Shown here: positions 1 to 5,959 of the stretch, in pieces
How positions within the stretch are numbered: position 1 is the stretch's first letter
Layout: each line of letters opens with the position of its first letter
Source of the DNA: an uncultured Clostridia bacterium
Lineage (GTDB): Bacteria; Bacillota; Clostridia; Oscillospirales; Acutalibacteraceae
Direction of reading: 5' to 3'
Length of the DNA: 37,581 nt
Assembly: GCA_946646305.1 (NCBI GenBank)
Contig: CAMPCO010000003.1
Span: 1 to 37,581 of the forward strand
Notes under the pieces: model-generated
Told to the model about the DNA's origin: nothing
Databases searched by the model: none
Seen by the model: only the letters and a program-made list of their open reading frames with translations
Made by a program: the position numbers and the translations under genes

Positions 1-1
1 C

Positions 2-79
2 GCCGCGGTGATTACATCGATTATCTTTGCCTTGATACTTCCGGAGCTTTTAAAAATTGTAAAGCGAATAGTTAAATAA
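2..79 (+). CDS. C-terminal end of an unidentified membrane protein (5' end outside window)
   Basis: The reading frame enters from the left edge and ends with TAA at 77-79. The 25 visible residues are a hydrophobic stretch (Val-Ile-Thr-Ser-Ile-Ile-Phe-Ala-Leu-Ile-Leu) followed by a basic tail ending Lys-Arg-Ile-Val-Lys, as expected for a last transmembrane helix with a cytoplasmic end. An intrinsic terminator follows two bases later, which supports this as a real gene end. The family cannot be told from so little sequence. Confidence 0.5.
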   Translation, partial: AAVITSIIFALILPELLKIVKRIVK

Positions 80-80
80 A

Positions 81-113
81 AAAAGAGGGCCTTTAAAAAG
101 GCCCTCTTTTTTT
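81..113. terminator. Bidirectional intrinsic terminator
   Basis: Eleven-base arms (81-91 and 100-110, core GAGGGCC/GGCCCTC) enclose an 8-nt loop, with A and T runs on the two sides. It can end the membrane-protein gene from the left and the leftward zinc-ribbon/sigma-like pair from the right, whose stop codon is at 112-114. Confidence 0.85.
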
Positions 114-429
114 ACACGGGAATAAATTTTTCAAGCGCTTTTATATGAAGCCTTTCGGTTTGACGCTTGCAATAGCCTACTATAAGCGCTATTTCCTCGA
201 GACTTCTGCCGCAAATATATTTTTGGGCTAATATTTCACTTAATATTCCGCCATCGGTATTCTCTATCGCCGCTTCGATTTTATCCCGCGTTTTGGCGCA
301 TTCTTTTATTTTTTCATCATATATTTCACCCTTTTCGGGGTTTATTTTTTTCATTGAATTGTATCTGCCTATTTTAAGCAGCATAGCCTTATAGCTATTA
401 AGATATTCCTTTGCTTTTTCAAGATTCAT
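112..429 (-). CDS. Phage-type sigma-region-4-like / ArpU-like regulator
   Basis: This 105-residue protein has a charged, helical N-terminal half. Its C-terminal half reads like a sigma-70 region 4 or ArpU/RinA-type helix-turn-helix: Ser-Leu-Glu-Glu-Ile-Ala-Leu-Ile-Val-Gly-Tyr, then a recognition-helix-like Lys-Arg-Gln-Thr-Glu-Arg. Such proteins are common as late-gene activators in prophages of Bacillota; that assignment is by pattern only. I chose ATG at 427-429 because a GGGCGGGA ribosome-binding site lies about 7 nt upstream. A frame open to 465 has no good site. The start overlaps the end of the zinc-ribbon gene by 11 bp, so the two are probably translationally coupled and co-transcribed from the leftward promoter at 902-930. 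No late phage genes follow it; the terminator at 81-113 comes directly after the stop. Confidence 0.6.
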   Translation of the reverse strand: MNLEKAKEYLNSYKAMLLKIGRYNSMKKINPEKGEIYDEKIKECAKTRDKIEAAIENTDGGILSEILAQKYICGRSLEEIALIVGYCKRQTERLHIKALEKFIPV

Positions 430-802
430 TTTTATTTCCCGCCCGTGTTCCGTAATATGTACCATAGCTTAAATTTGTTCCGTGCTCCTTATTATATTCC
501 TCGACTGCGCGAACCGCGGCATATAATGGGCTTACAAGCCTTAGTTTTCGCCGCTTGGCTTCAAGTTCAAAAAGCCTTTTACCGCGTGTTTCACAAGCCT
601 TGTTACAATAATCGCCCTTGTTATCATAAGCAAGCCTTGCCCCGCAGCATTTGCAGTGGCGCGCCTCGATATAAGCAATATCCTCGCTTTCGCAGTACGG
701 ACAAAGCATTATTTTCTCATAAGGGGGAGTGGTTAGTCCGTGGCGTTCAAAATAGATTTTAGGGTCAAAAAATTTTTTCTTGCAGTCCGTACAATAGTAC
801 AT
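419..802 (-). CDS. Small Cys-rich zinc-ribbon protein, phage-like
   Basis: This 127-residue protein carries nine cysteines in knuckle-like groups: Cys4-x2-Cys7, Cys34-x2-Cys37, Cys50/52/53 and Cys66-x3-Cys70. That suggests two zinc ribbons in the first 70 residues. The rest is a basic helix (Lys-Arg-Arg-Lys-Leu-Arg) and a Tyr/Gly-rich tail. I do not recognise a named family; similar small zinc-ribbon proteins occur in clostridial prophage regions. ATG at 800-802 is preceded by an AAAGGAAG ribosome-binding site. It is the first gene of the leftward unit, with an untranslated leader of about 90 nt that contains the rightward promoter on the opposite strand. Its role could be nucleic-acid binding, perhaps with the sigma-like protein whose start it overlaps, but that is inference. 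Confidence 0.6.
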   Translation of the reverse strand: MYYCTDCKKKFFDPKIYFERHGLTTPPYEKIMLCPYCESEDIAYIEARHCKCCGARLAYDNKGDYCNKACETRGKRLFELEAKRRKLRLVSPLYAAVRAVEEYNKEHGTNLSYGTYYGTRAGNKNES

Positions 803-826
803 AAGTTTTTTCTTCCTTTCTTTTGC

Positions 827-855
827 TTGACATTTTTAATATAAGGTATTATAAT
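827..855 (+). promoter_or_regulatory. Rightward consensus promoter of repressor/ImmA genes
   Basis: TTGACA at 827-832 and TATAAT at 850-855, spacer 17 bp: a perfect sigma-A promoter. Expected start near 862, giving a leader of about 107 nt before the repressor ATG. It points directly at the leftward promoter. Confidence 0.85.
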
Positions 856-953
856 TGGAAATACCGAAATCGATTTACGGCATTTCGTATCTGCAATATA
901 CATTATATTACGGTATTTCGTAATTGTCAAGTGGTTTTTACGATTTTTCCGAA
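854..953. promoter_or_regulatory. Cluster of four operator-like 16-bp palindromes
   Basis: The best site, 908-923 (TTACGGTATTTCGTAA), has inverted 5-base arms around 6 bases. Related copies are 875-890 (14 of 16 matching), 854-869 read on the minus strand (12 of 16), and 938-953 (12 of 16). Centres are spaced 21, 33 and 30 bp, close to whole helical turns. The 854-869 copy covers the end of the rightward -10 box and its start site. The 908-923 copy fills the spacer of the leftward promoter. Likely ligand is the adjacent XRE repressor (inference). Confidence 0.65.
902..930 (-). promoter_or_regulatory. Leftward consensus promoter of zinc-ribbon/sigma-like genes
   Basis: On the minus strand TTGACA (925-930) and TATAAT (902-907) are separated by 17 bp. 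Sixteen of the spacer bases are the best operator palindrome, so repressor binding there should block this promoter directly. Expected start near 895. Confidence 0.85.
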
Positions 954-968
954 AAAGGGGATAAAATA

Positions 969-1310
969 ATGACTGAAACTTACGCGCGTATTGAAGAATT
1001 ATGCAAGCAAAAGGGGATAAATATTTCGGTTATGTGTCGGGAAACCGGCATATCCAGAGCAGTGCTTACCGATTATAAAATGGGTAGGCAAAAAACCCTT
1101 TCGGCAGAGATTTTATCTAAAATAGCCGAATATTTTTCAGTAACCGTTGATTACCTGCTGGGGGCCCCCGTTACCCCTGCGGATGAGCAATCTCTGAAAG
1201 TGGCGCTCTTCGGCGGCGATACATTTGTTACCGACGATATGTGGAACGAGGTTAAGCGCTACGCGGAGTTTATTAAGGAGAGAAAGAATGGAGATAAAAA
1301 GACTGTATAA
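969..1310 (+). CDS. XRE-family (CI-like) transcriptional repressor
   Basis: This 113-residue protein has an N-terminal Cro/CI-type helix-turn-helix over about residues 5-62: Ile-Glu-Glu-Leu-Cys-Lys-Gln-Lys-Gly-Ile, then Cys-Arg-Glu-Thr-Gly-Ile-Ser-Arg, then Leu-Ser-Ala-Glu-Ile-Leu, ending Val-Asp-Tyr-Leu-Leu-Gly. The tail of about 50 residues is acidic, then helical. It has no LexA-type autoprotease, which fits inactivation by a separate ImmA-type peptidase. I chose ATG at 969 because AAAGGGG lies 8 nt upstream; the same frame opens at 924 without such a site. It overlaps the peptidase gene by 23 bp. By analogy with ImmR of ICEBs1 it should bind the palindromes just upstream and control both its own promoter and the facing leftward one. 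Confidence 0.85.
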   Translation: MTETYARIEELCKQKGINISVMCRETGISRAVLTDYKMGRQKTLSAEILSKIAEYFSVTVDYLLGAPVTPADEQSLKVALFGGDTFVTDDMWNEVKRYAEFIKERKNGDKKTV

Positions 1311-1683
1311 CATAGCTGAAAAAGGCGGCATTACAGTTGATAGATTTAATATGGAGCAAAACGGCTCGGCTTCGGTGCTTATGGACGCGGCTTGCTATAT
1401 AGCGGTAGACCCGAAGCTTTGCGGCAGGAAAGAAAAGGTTTCTCTGGCGCACGAGATAGGCCACTGCGTTACAGGCAGTTTTTACAATATTTATGCTCCG
1501 CTTGATATAAGAAAAAAGCACGAGCTTAAAGCCGACCGCTGGGCCATAAAAAAACTGATACCGAAAACCACATACAGGCGTGTTATAAAACACGGAATAG
1601 ATAATCTATACGACTTGGCGGAATACTTTGATGTGACAACCGATTTTATGCAAAAAGCGATAGATTATTACAGCGAAAACTAA
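1288..1683 (+). CDS. ImmA/IrrE-family zinc metallopeptidase (anti-repressor)
   Basis: This 131-residue protein has the HEXXH zinc motif as His-Glu-Ile-Gly-His, with the third-ligand region Glu-Leu-Lys-Ala-Asp about 25 residues later. This is the signature of the ImmA/IrrE (DUF955) family. ImmA of ICEBs1 cleaves its partner repressor ImmR and so releases the element; the same job is inferred here. ATG at 1288 (GGAGAGAAAG site just upstream) lies inside the repressor gene, so the pair is almost certainly co-translated. The start that opens at 1225 in the same frame has no ribosome-binding site. The protein is complete for a minimal ImmA and lacks any extra domain. A terminator follows directly. 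Confidence 0.85.
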   Translation: MEIKRLYNIAEKGGITVDRFNMEQNGSASVLMDAACYIAVDPKLCGRKEKVSLAHEIGHCVTGSFYNIYAPLDIRKKHELKADRWAIKKLIPKTTYRRVIKHGIDNLYDLAEYFDVTTDFMQKAIDYYSEN

Positions 1684-1712
1684 AAAACCGAGGGAAATTC
1701 CCTCGGTTTTTT
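1683..1712 (+). terminator. Intrinsic terminator after immA-like gene
   Basis: Stem CCGAGGGA/TCCCTCGG (1688-1695 and 1699-1706), extended by A/T pairs and followed by a T run. It isolates the cassette from the opp operon; the A run on the other side means it may also work leftward. Confidence 0.85.
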
Positions 1713-1776
1713 ATATTGAAATATTGTTATACTATTAACAATCTTATTTATTATTGGTTATACAAAATAATTTTTA

Positions 1777-1805
1777 TTGCTAAAACTGAATATTTATTAT
1801 ATAAT
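1777..1805 (+). promoter_or_regulatory. Promoter of the opp operon
   Basis: TTGCTA (1777-1782) and TATAAT (1800-1805), spacer 17 bp, in an A+T-rich region. Expected start near 1812, leader about 72 nt. The rest of the 1713-1883 gap shows nothing else I can name. Confidence 0.7.
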
Positions 1806-1834
1806 ATACAAGTAACTATGCATTATTATTCATT

Positions 1835-1850
1835 TTCGGCTTTTGCCGAA
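1835..1850 (+). promoter_or_regulatory. Small hairpin in the opp leader
   Basis: TTCGGC/GCCGAA with a TTTT loop lies in the untranslated leader. No U-run follows, so it is not a normal terminator. It could protect the 5' end or bind a regulator. Confidence 0.3.
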
Positions 1851-1883
1851 GCTAATTCATTATTTGAGAGGCGATAAAAAACA

Positions 1884-2813
1884 ATGAACTCTAAAACGCT
1901 GTTTTACATTTTAAAGCGAATTGTGCTTGCTTTGGTTACGGTTTGGATAGTAATCACAATTACCTTTTTTGTAATGCGTGCAATTCCCGGCGGACCGTTC
2001 CTCGGCGAGAAGGCTATTTCGGCTTCCGCTCAGGCGGCGCTTGAAAAGAAATACGGGCTGGACAAGCCTTTGCACGAACAATATTTCACCTATCTCGGTG
2101 ATGTTGTTACAAAATTCGATTTCGGCCCATCGCTTAAACAACGCGGCCGTATGGTTATAGACATTATTGCCGATGGTATGAAAACCTCTGCAAAGCTCGG
2201 CGTTATATCCGCCGTTGCGGCGCTGATTGTCGGTGTTGTTCTCGGCGCGTTTGCCGCGCTCAGAAGAAATAAGCTGGTGGACAAGGTTATAATGGTTATC
2301 ACAACGGCTTTCGTTTCGATGCCATCCTTTATTATCGGGTCGCTGATGCTGGCGCTGTTTTCGGTAAAACTCGGGCTTCTCCCCGCAAACGGAACAACCG
2401 CCGCGGGTCTTATCTTGCCGATAATAACCCTGGCGCTTTACCCCATGTCTTACATAACGCGGCTTACCCGCTCTTCCATGCTTGATGTTTTGGGTCAGGA
2501 CTATATCCGCACCGCCAAGGCAAAGGGCGTTTCGGGAACAAAGGTTATATTCGGCCACGCGCTTAAAAACTCCCTTATCCCGGTAATAACCTATTTCGGA
2601 CCGATGCTTGCGTACATTGTTACCGGCTCTTTGGTTGTTGAGCAGATTTATGCCGTTCCCGGTATAGGACGCGCGTTTGTAAGCAGTATCACAAACCGCG
2701 ACTATCCGATGATAATGGGAACCACCATAGTTCTCGCTACACTGATAGTAATTATGAACCTGGTCAGCGATATTCTTTATAAAGTTGTTGACCCGCGCAT
2801 CAATTTGGAATAA
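1884..2813 (+). CDS. oppB: Peptide ABC transporter permease OppB/DppB
   Basis: This 309-residue membrane protein begins with a transmembrane helix after Leu-Lys-Arg-Ile and shows about six helices in all. It has the DppB/OppB hallmark Arg-Ala-Ile-Pro-Gly-Gly-Pro-Phe near residue 32 and the coupling (EAA) loop Asp-Tyr-Ile-Arg-Thr-Ala-Lys-Ala-Lys-Gly in its second half, where the ATPases dock. Length is typical. It should form the transmembrane channel with OppC for importing di- or oligopeptides. First gene of the operon; a GAGAGGCG site precedes ATG. Whether substrates are peptides or nickel cannot be told from a permease alone, but the C-terminal signatures of OppD/F and the large binding protein favour peptides. 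Confidence 0.92.
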   Translation: MNSKTLFYILKRIVLALVTVWIVITITFFVMRAIPGGPFLGEKAISASAQAALEKKYGLDKPLHEQYFTYLGDVVTKFDFGPSLKQRGRMVIDIIADGMKTSAKLGVISAVAALIVGVVLGAFAALRRNKLVDKVIMVITTAFVSMPSFIIGSLMLALFSVKLGLLPANGTTAAGLILPIITLALYPMSYITRLTRSSMLDVLGQDYIRTAKAKGVSGTKVIFGHALKNSLIPVITYFGPMLAYIVTGSLVVEQIYAVPGIGRAFVSSITNRDYPMIMGTTIVLATLIVIMNLVSDILYKVVDPRINLE

Positions 2814-2826
2814 GGAGGAAACCGAT

Positions 2827-3882
2827 ATGGCTAAATTATTAAGTATGCATATAGATGTTGATTCCTTTATTCCCGCAACCGATGAAGAAAAGGAATATAT
2901 GGTGCGTATGCGCCCGTCTTCCACCTTCTTTAAAGACGGTGTTAAGCGCCTTATAAAAAACAAGGTGGCGCTTGTAAGTTTTATTCTTATAGTTCTTATA
3001 ACTATCGCTTCTATCGTTATCCCCTATTTCTGGCCCTATTCTTATGAGGATATGCTCGGTGTTTCGCCGGGAAAGCCGGTTGATGCATCGTATAACAACC
3101 TGTCCCCCTTTACATACAGCACCGCCGAGCAGGCAAAAATAGATGCGGGCGAAAGCGTTTTCCCGCATGTTTTCGGAACCGACTCTTCCGGCCGCGATTA
3201 TTTTATCCGCGTTGTTTACGGAACGCGAATTTCCCTCGCCGTTGGTTTCTTCGCAAGTATCATTGTTTTGATAATCGGCTTAACGCTTGGCTCCATAGCG
3301 GGCTATTTCGGCGGCAAGGTTGATATGGTAATAATGCGAATAGTTGATGTTATCTATTCTCTGCCTGATATGCTTATGGTAATTCTGCTTGCCGCGGTTA
3401 TGAAACTTGTGCTTGCCCCTGTTATAGAGGGTACGGTTCTTGCCAAGATAGGCAGTAATATTATAAGTTTGTTTATAGTTTTCGGTGTTCTTTACTGGGT
3501 ATCGATGTCCCGCCTTATACGCGGTCAGATATTATCCCTTCGTGAGCAGGAATATGTTTTGGCTTCAAAGGCGGCAGGCGCAAAGGGCGGCTGGATAATC
3601 ACAAAACACCTTTTGCCCAACTGCATAAGCGTTGTTATAATCTCTACCGCTTTGCAGATACCGAATGCTATTTTCACCGAAAGTTTTCTTTCATTCTTAG
3701 GTCTTGGTGTTAATGCGCCGATGCCTTCGCTCGGTTCTCTTACCTCCGATGCGCTCAACGGCCTTGCATCCTACCCGTACAGAATGGTTATCCCCGCTTT
3801 GGTTATTTCGCTTATCGTGCTTTCACTGAACCTTTTCGGCGATGGTCTTCGCGATGCGTTCGACCCCAAGCTTCGCGGTTAA
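2827..3882 (+). CDS. oppC: Peptide ABC transporter permease OppC/DppC
   Basis: This 351-residue partner permease has a first transmembrane helix at about residues 54-75 and then an external stretch of about 60 residues before the permease core. That stretch carries the family signature Gly-Thr-Asp-Ser-Ser-Gly-Arg-Asp. The coupling loop reads Glu-Tyr-Val-Leu-Ala-Ser-Lys-Ala-Ala-Gly-Ala, followed by His-Leu-Leu-Pro-Asn. ATG at 2827 is set by a perfect AAGGAGG 7 nt upstream (2813-2819), which overlaps the oppB stop. An upstream in-frame ATG at 2785 lies inside oppB and is rejected. It pairs with OppB to make the channel. Confidence 0.92.
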   Translation: MAKLLSMHIDVDSFIPATDEEKEYMVRMRPSSTFFKDGVKRLIKNKVALVSFILIVLITIASIVIPYFWPYSYEDMLGVSPGKPVDASYNNLSPFTYSTAEQAKIDAGESVFPHVFGTDSSGRDYFIRVVYGTRISLAVGFFASIIVLIIGLTLGSIAGYFGGKVDMVIMRIVDVIYSLPDMLMVILLAAVMKLVLAPVIEGTVLAKIGSNIISLFIVFGVLYWVSMSRLIRGQILSLREQEYVLASKAAGAKGGWIITKHLLPNCISVVIISTALQIPNAIFTESFLSFLGLGVNAPMPSLGSLTSDALNGLASYPYRMVIPALVISLIVLSLNLFGDGLRDAFDPKLRG

Positions 3883-3902
3883 GAAAGGAAAGGTGAATTA
3901 AA

Positions 3903-4919
3903 ATGGCTTTACTTGAAGTTAAAGATCTTCATACATCATTTTTCACCCCTGCGGGCGAAGTTAAAGCGGTTAACGGTCTTTCCTTTAATCTTGACAGGCG
4001 CAAGGTTTTGGGAATAGTAGGCGAATCGGGATCGGGCAAATCGGTAACGGCATATTCCATTATGCAAATCCTCGCCTCCACCGGTAAAATAGTATCGGGC
4101 TCTATCAAGTTTGACGGTCAAGAGCTTGTAGGCGCCGGCGAAAAGGTTATGAAAACCATTCGCGGCAACAAGATTTCCATCATATTCCAGGACCCGATGA
4201 CATCGCTTAACCCGACCTATACAATAGGTCATCAGCTTATGGAAGCAATTTTGCTCCATACAAATCGTAATAAACACGAGGCGCGCGAGCGCGCTATTGA
4301 GATGCTCAGGCTCGTTAATATAAACGAGCCGGAAAAAAGAATAAATCAATACCCCTTTGAGTTTTCAGGCGGTATGCGCCAGCGCATTATGATTGCCATG
4401 GCTCTTGCCTGCGAACCGGATATTCTTATCGCGGATGAGCCGACCACCGCGCTTGATGTTACCATCCAGGCGCAAATTCTCGAGCTTATGAAATCGCTTC
4501 AGGAAGAACTCGGTATGGCGATAATAATGATAACCCACGATTTGGGTGTTGTGGCTCAGATGTGTGATGAGGTTATAGTTATGTATGCGGGGTCTGCCTG
4601 CGAACAGGGCACCGCCGATGAAATCTTCTATAACCCGGCACATGAATATACAAAAGGTCTTATGCGTTCTATCCCTACAGCGGATACAGCCGGCACCAAG
4701 CTTAAGCCCATAACCGGCACACCTATCGACCTTCTTAATTTGCCTAAGGGTTGTCCGTTTGCACCGCGATGCGAAAATGCGATGAAAATTTGCATTAAAG
4801 AGCGCGCGGAAAGAATGCAGATTAACGAGTTCCACCAGGCAAACTGCTGGATGAATGTCAAAGAGGGCATTGAAAACGGCAGTATCGAAATCTCAAAGGA
4901 AGGCGGCGAAGAAAGTTGA
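3903..4919 (+). CDS. oppD: Peptide ABC transporter ATPase OppD/DppD
   Basis: This 338-residue ATPase shows the Walker A box Gly-Glu-Ser-Gly-Ser-Gly-Lys-Ser at residues 40-47. It also has a Q-loop in Ile-Phe-Gln-Asp-Pro, the ABC signature Phe-Ser-Gly-Gly-Met-Arg-Gln-Arg, Walker B Leu-Ile-Ala-Asp-Glu-Pro and the H-loop Ile-Thr-His-Asp. The C-terminal oligopeptide-transporter extension has Cys-Pro-Phe-Ala-Pro-Arg-Cys and two further cysteines, which bind a [4Fe-4S] cluster in studied family members. It powers uptake together with OppF as a heterodimer. An AAAGGAAAGGTG site precedes ATG. Its stop overlaps the oppF start. Confidence 0.94.
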   Translation: MALLEVKDLHTSFFTPAGEVKAVNGLSFNLDRRKVLGIVGESGSGKSVTAYSIMQILASTGKIVSGSIKFDGQELVGAGEKVMKTIRGNKISIIFQDPMTSLNPTYTIGHQLMEAILLHTNRNKHEARERAIEMLRLVNINEPEKRINQYPFEFSGGMRQRIMIAMALACEPDILIADEPTTALDVTIQAQILELMKSLQEELGMAIIMITHDLGVVAQMCDEVIVMYAGSACEQGTADEIFYNPAHEYTKGLMRSIPTADTAGTKLKPITGTPIDLLNLPKGCPFAPRCENAMKICIKERAERMQINEFHQANCWMNVKEGIENGSIEISKEGGEES

Positions 4920-5899
4920 GCGAAAACAAAACCCCGCTTATAGAAGTTAAGCACCTAAAAGAATACTTTAATATCAACACAGGTTTTATGCGCTCAAAGC
5001 CGCTTAAAGCAGTTGATGATGTTTCCTTTTCGATAAACCAGGGCGAAACACTCGGTCTTGTCGGTGAATCGGGCTGCGGCAAAACCACAGTCGGCAGAAC
5101 CTTGCTTAATCTCTACAAGCCTACCGGCGGCGAGATTTACTACAAGGGAAAGCAGATAAAAACCAAAGCGGATATAAATGAGTTCCGTAAAAAAGCCACA
5201 ATGGTTTTCCAGGACCCATATTCTTCGCTTAACCCCCGAATGACCGTTTCCGATATAATCGGCGAGCCGCTTGATATTCACAAGGCTTATAAAACCCGTG
5301 AAGAGCGCCACGAAAAGATATTAACCCTTATGGACAGGGTTGGTCTTAACAGTGAGCACGCCGCCCGTTATGCCCACGAATTTTCCGGCGGTCAAAGACA
5401 GCGTATCGGTATTGCCCGCGCTTTGGCGCTTGACCCGGACTTTATCGTTTGCGATGAGCCGGTTTCGGCTTTGGATGTTTCCATTCAGGCGCAGGTAATC
5501 AATATGTTTGATGAACTGCAGCAGCAGATGGGGCTTACATATCTTTTTATAGCCCACGATATTCTTGTTGTTCGCCACATAAGTGACCGTATCGCGGTTA
5601 TGTATCTCGGCAAAATGGTTGAGCTTGCCGATGCCGCGGAAATATATGAGCACCCGCTGCACCCATATACAAAATCGCTTATGTCGGCAGTTCCCCAGCC
5701 TGACCCGAAAATCGCGAGAAGCAACAAGCGAATTGTTCTTTCGGGCGATATTCCGAGCCCCCTGAACGCGCCCTCGGGTTGTCCGTTCCACACCCGTTGC
5801 CCCTATGCCACCGAGGAATGCTCACAGTCTATGCCCGAATTTAAAGAAATCTCTTCGGGACATTTTGTCGCTTGCCATAAAGCGGCGGAAATTAACTGA
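4916..5899 (+). CDS. oppF: Peptide ABC transporter ATPase OppF/DppF
   Basis: This 327-residue ATPase has Walker A Gly-Glu-Ser-Gly-Cys-Gly-Lys-Thr at residues 50-57. Further motifs are Phe-Gln-Asp-Pro-Tyr-Ser-Ser-Leu-Asn-Pro around the Q-loop, signature Phe-Ser-Gly-Gly-Gln-Arg-Gln-Arg, Walker B Ile-Val-Cys-Asp-Glu-Pro and H-loop Ala-His-Asp. It ends with the same Cys-rich oligopeptide extension as OppD (Cys-Pro-Phe-His-Thr-Arg-Cys-Pro). The start is TTG at 4916-4918, sharing bases with the oppD TGA at 4917-4919, so it is translated by coupling; AAAGGAAGG in the end of oppD serves as the ribosome-binding site. The TTG start may set its level against OppD. Confidence 0.93.
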   Translation: MSENKTPLIEVKHLKEYFNINTGFMRSKPLKAVDDVSFSINQGETLGLVGESGCGKTTVGRTLLNLYKPTGGEIYYKGKQIKTKADINEFRKKATMVFQDPYSSLNPRMTVSDIIGEPLDIHKAYKTREERHEKILTLMDRVGLNSEHAARYAHEFSGGQRQRIGIARALALDPDFIVCDEPVSALDVSIQAQVINMFDELQQQMGLTYLFIAHDILVVRHISDRIAVMYLGKMVELADAAEIYEHPLHPYTKSLMSAVPQPDPKIARSNKRIVLSGDIPSPLNAPSGCPFHTRCPYATEECSQSMPEFKEISSGHFVACHKAAEIN

Positions 5900-5913
5900 T
5901 TTTTGTATCAATT

Positions 5914-5927
5914 CTGCCGAAAGGCAG
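5914..5927 (+). promoter_or_regulatory. GNRA hairpin between oppF and oppA
   Basis: CTGCC/GGCAG closes a GAAA tetraloop, an unusually stable small hairpin, with no U-run of a full terminator. Such hairpins often protect the downstream mRNA or weaken read-through, letting the binding protein be made in excess. That role is inferred. Confidence 0.4.
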
Positions 5928-5959
5928 TTTGAAAAATATTTTTTGAAAGGAAAATAGCT

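Noticed and set aside
924-968. Upstream start for the XRE repressor
   Set aside because: It overlaps the leftward promoter and operator and lacks a ribosome-binding site; ATG at 969 has AAAGGGG at good spacing.
60-1720. Attachment-site repeats around the immunity cassette
   Set aside because: I compared the flanks near 60-115 and 1680-1720 and found only terminator-like A/T and G/C patches, no convincing direct repeat.
1713-1883. Riboswitch or small RNA before oppB
   Set aside because: Only a promoter and a 6-bp hairpin are visible; no known aptamer pattern.
1911-2963. Long open frame on the minus strand opposite oppB
   Set aside because: It is a shadow of oppB/oppC: rich in Arg, His, Asn and Cys with no motif, while the plus strand has clear permease signatures and ribosome-binding sites.
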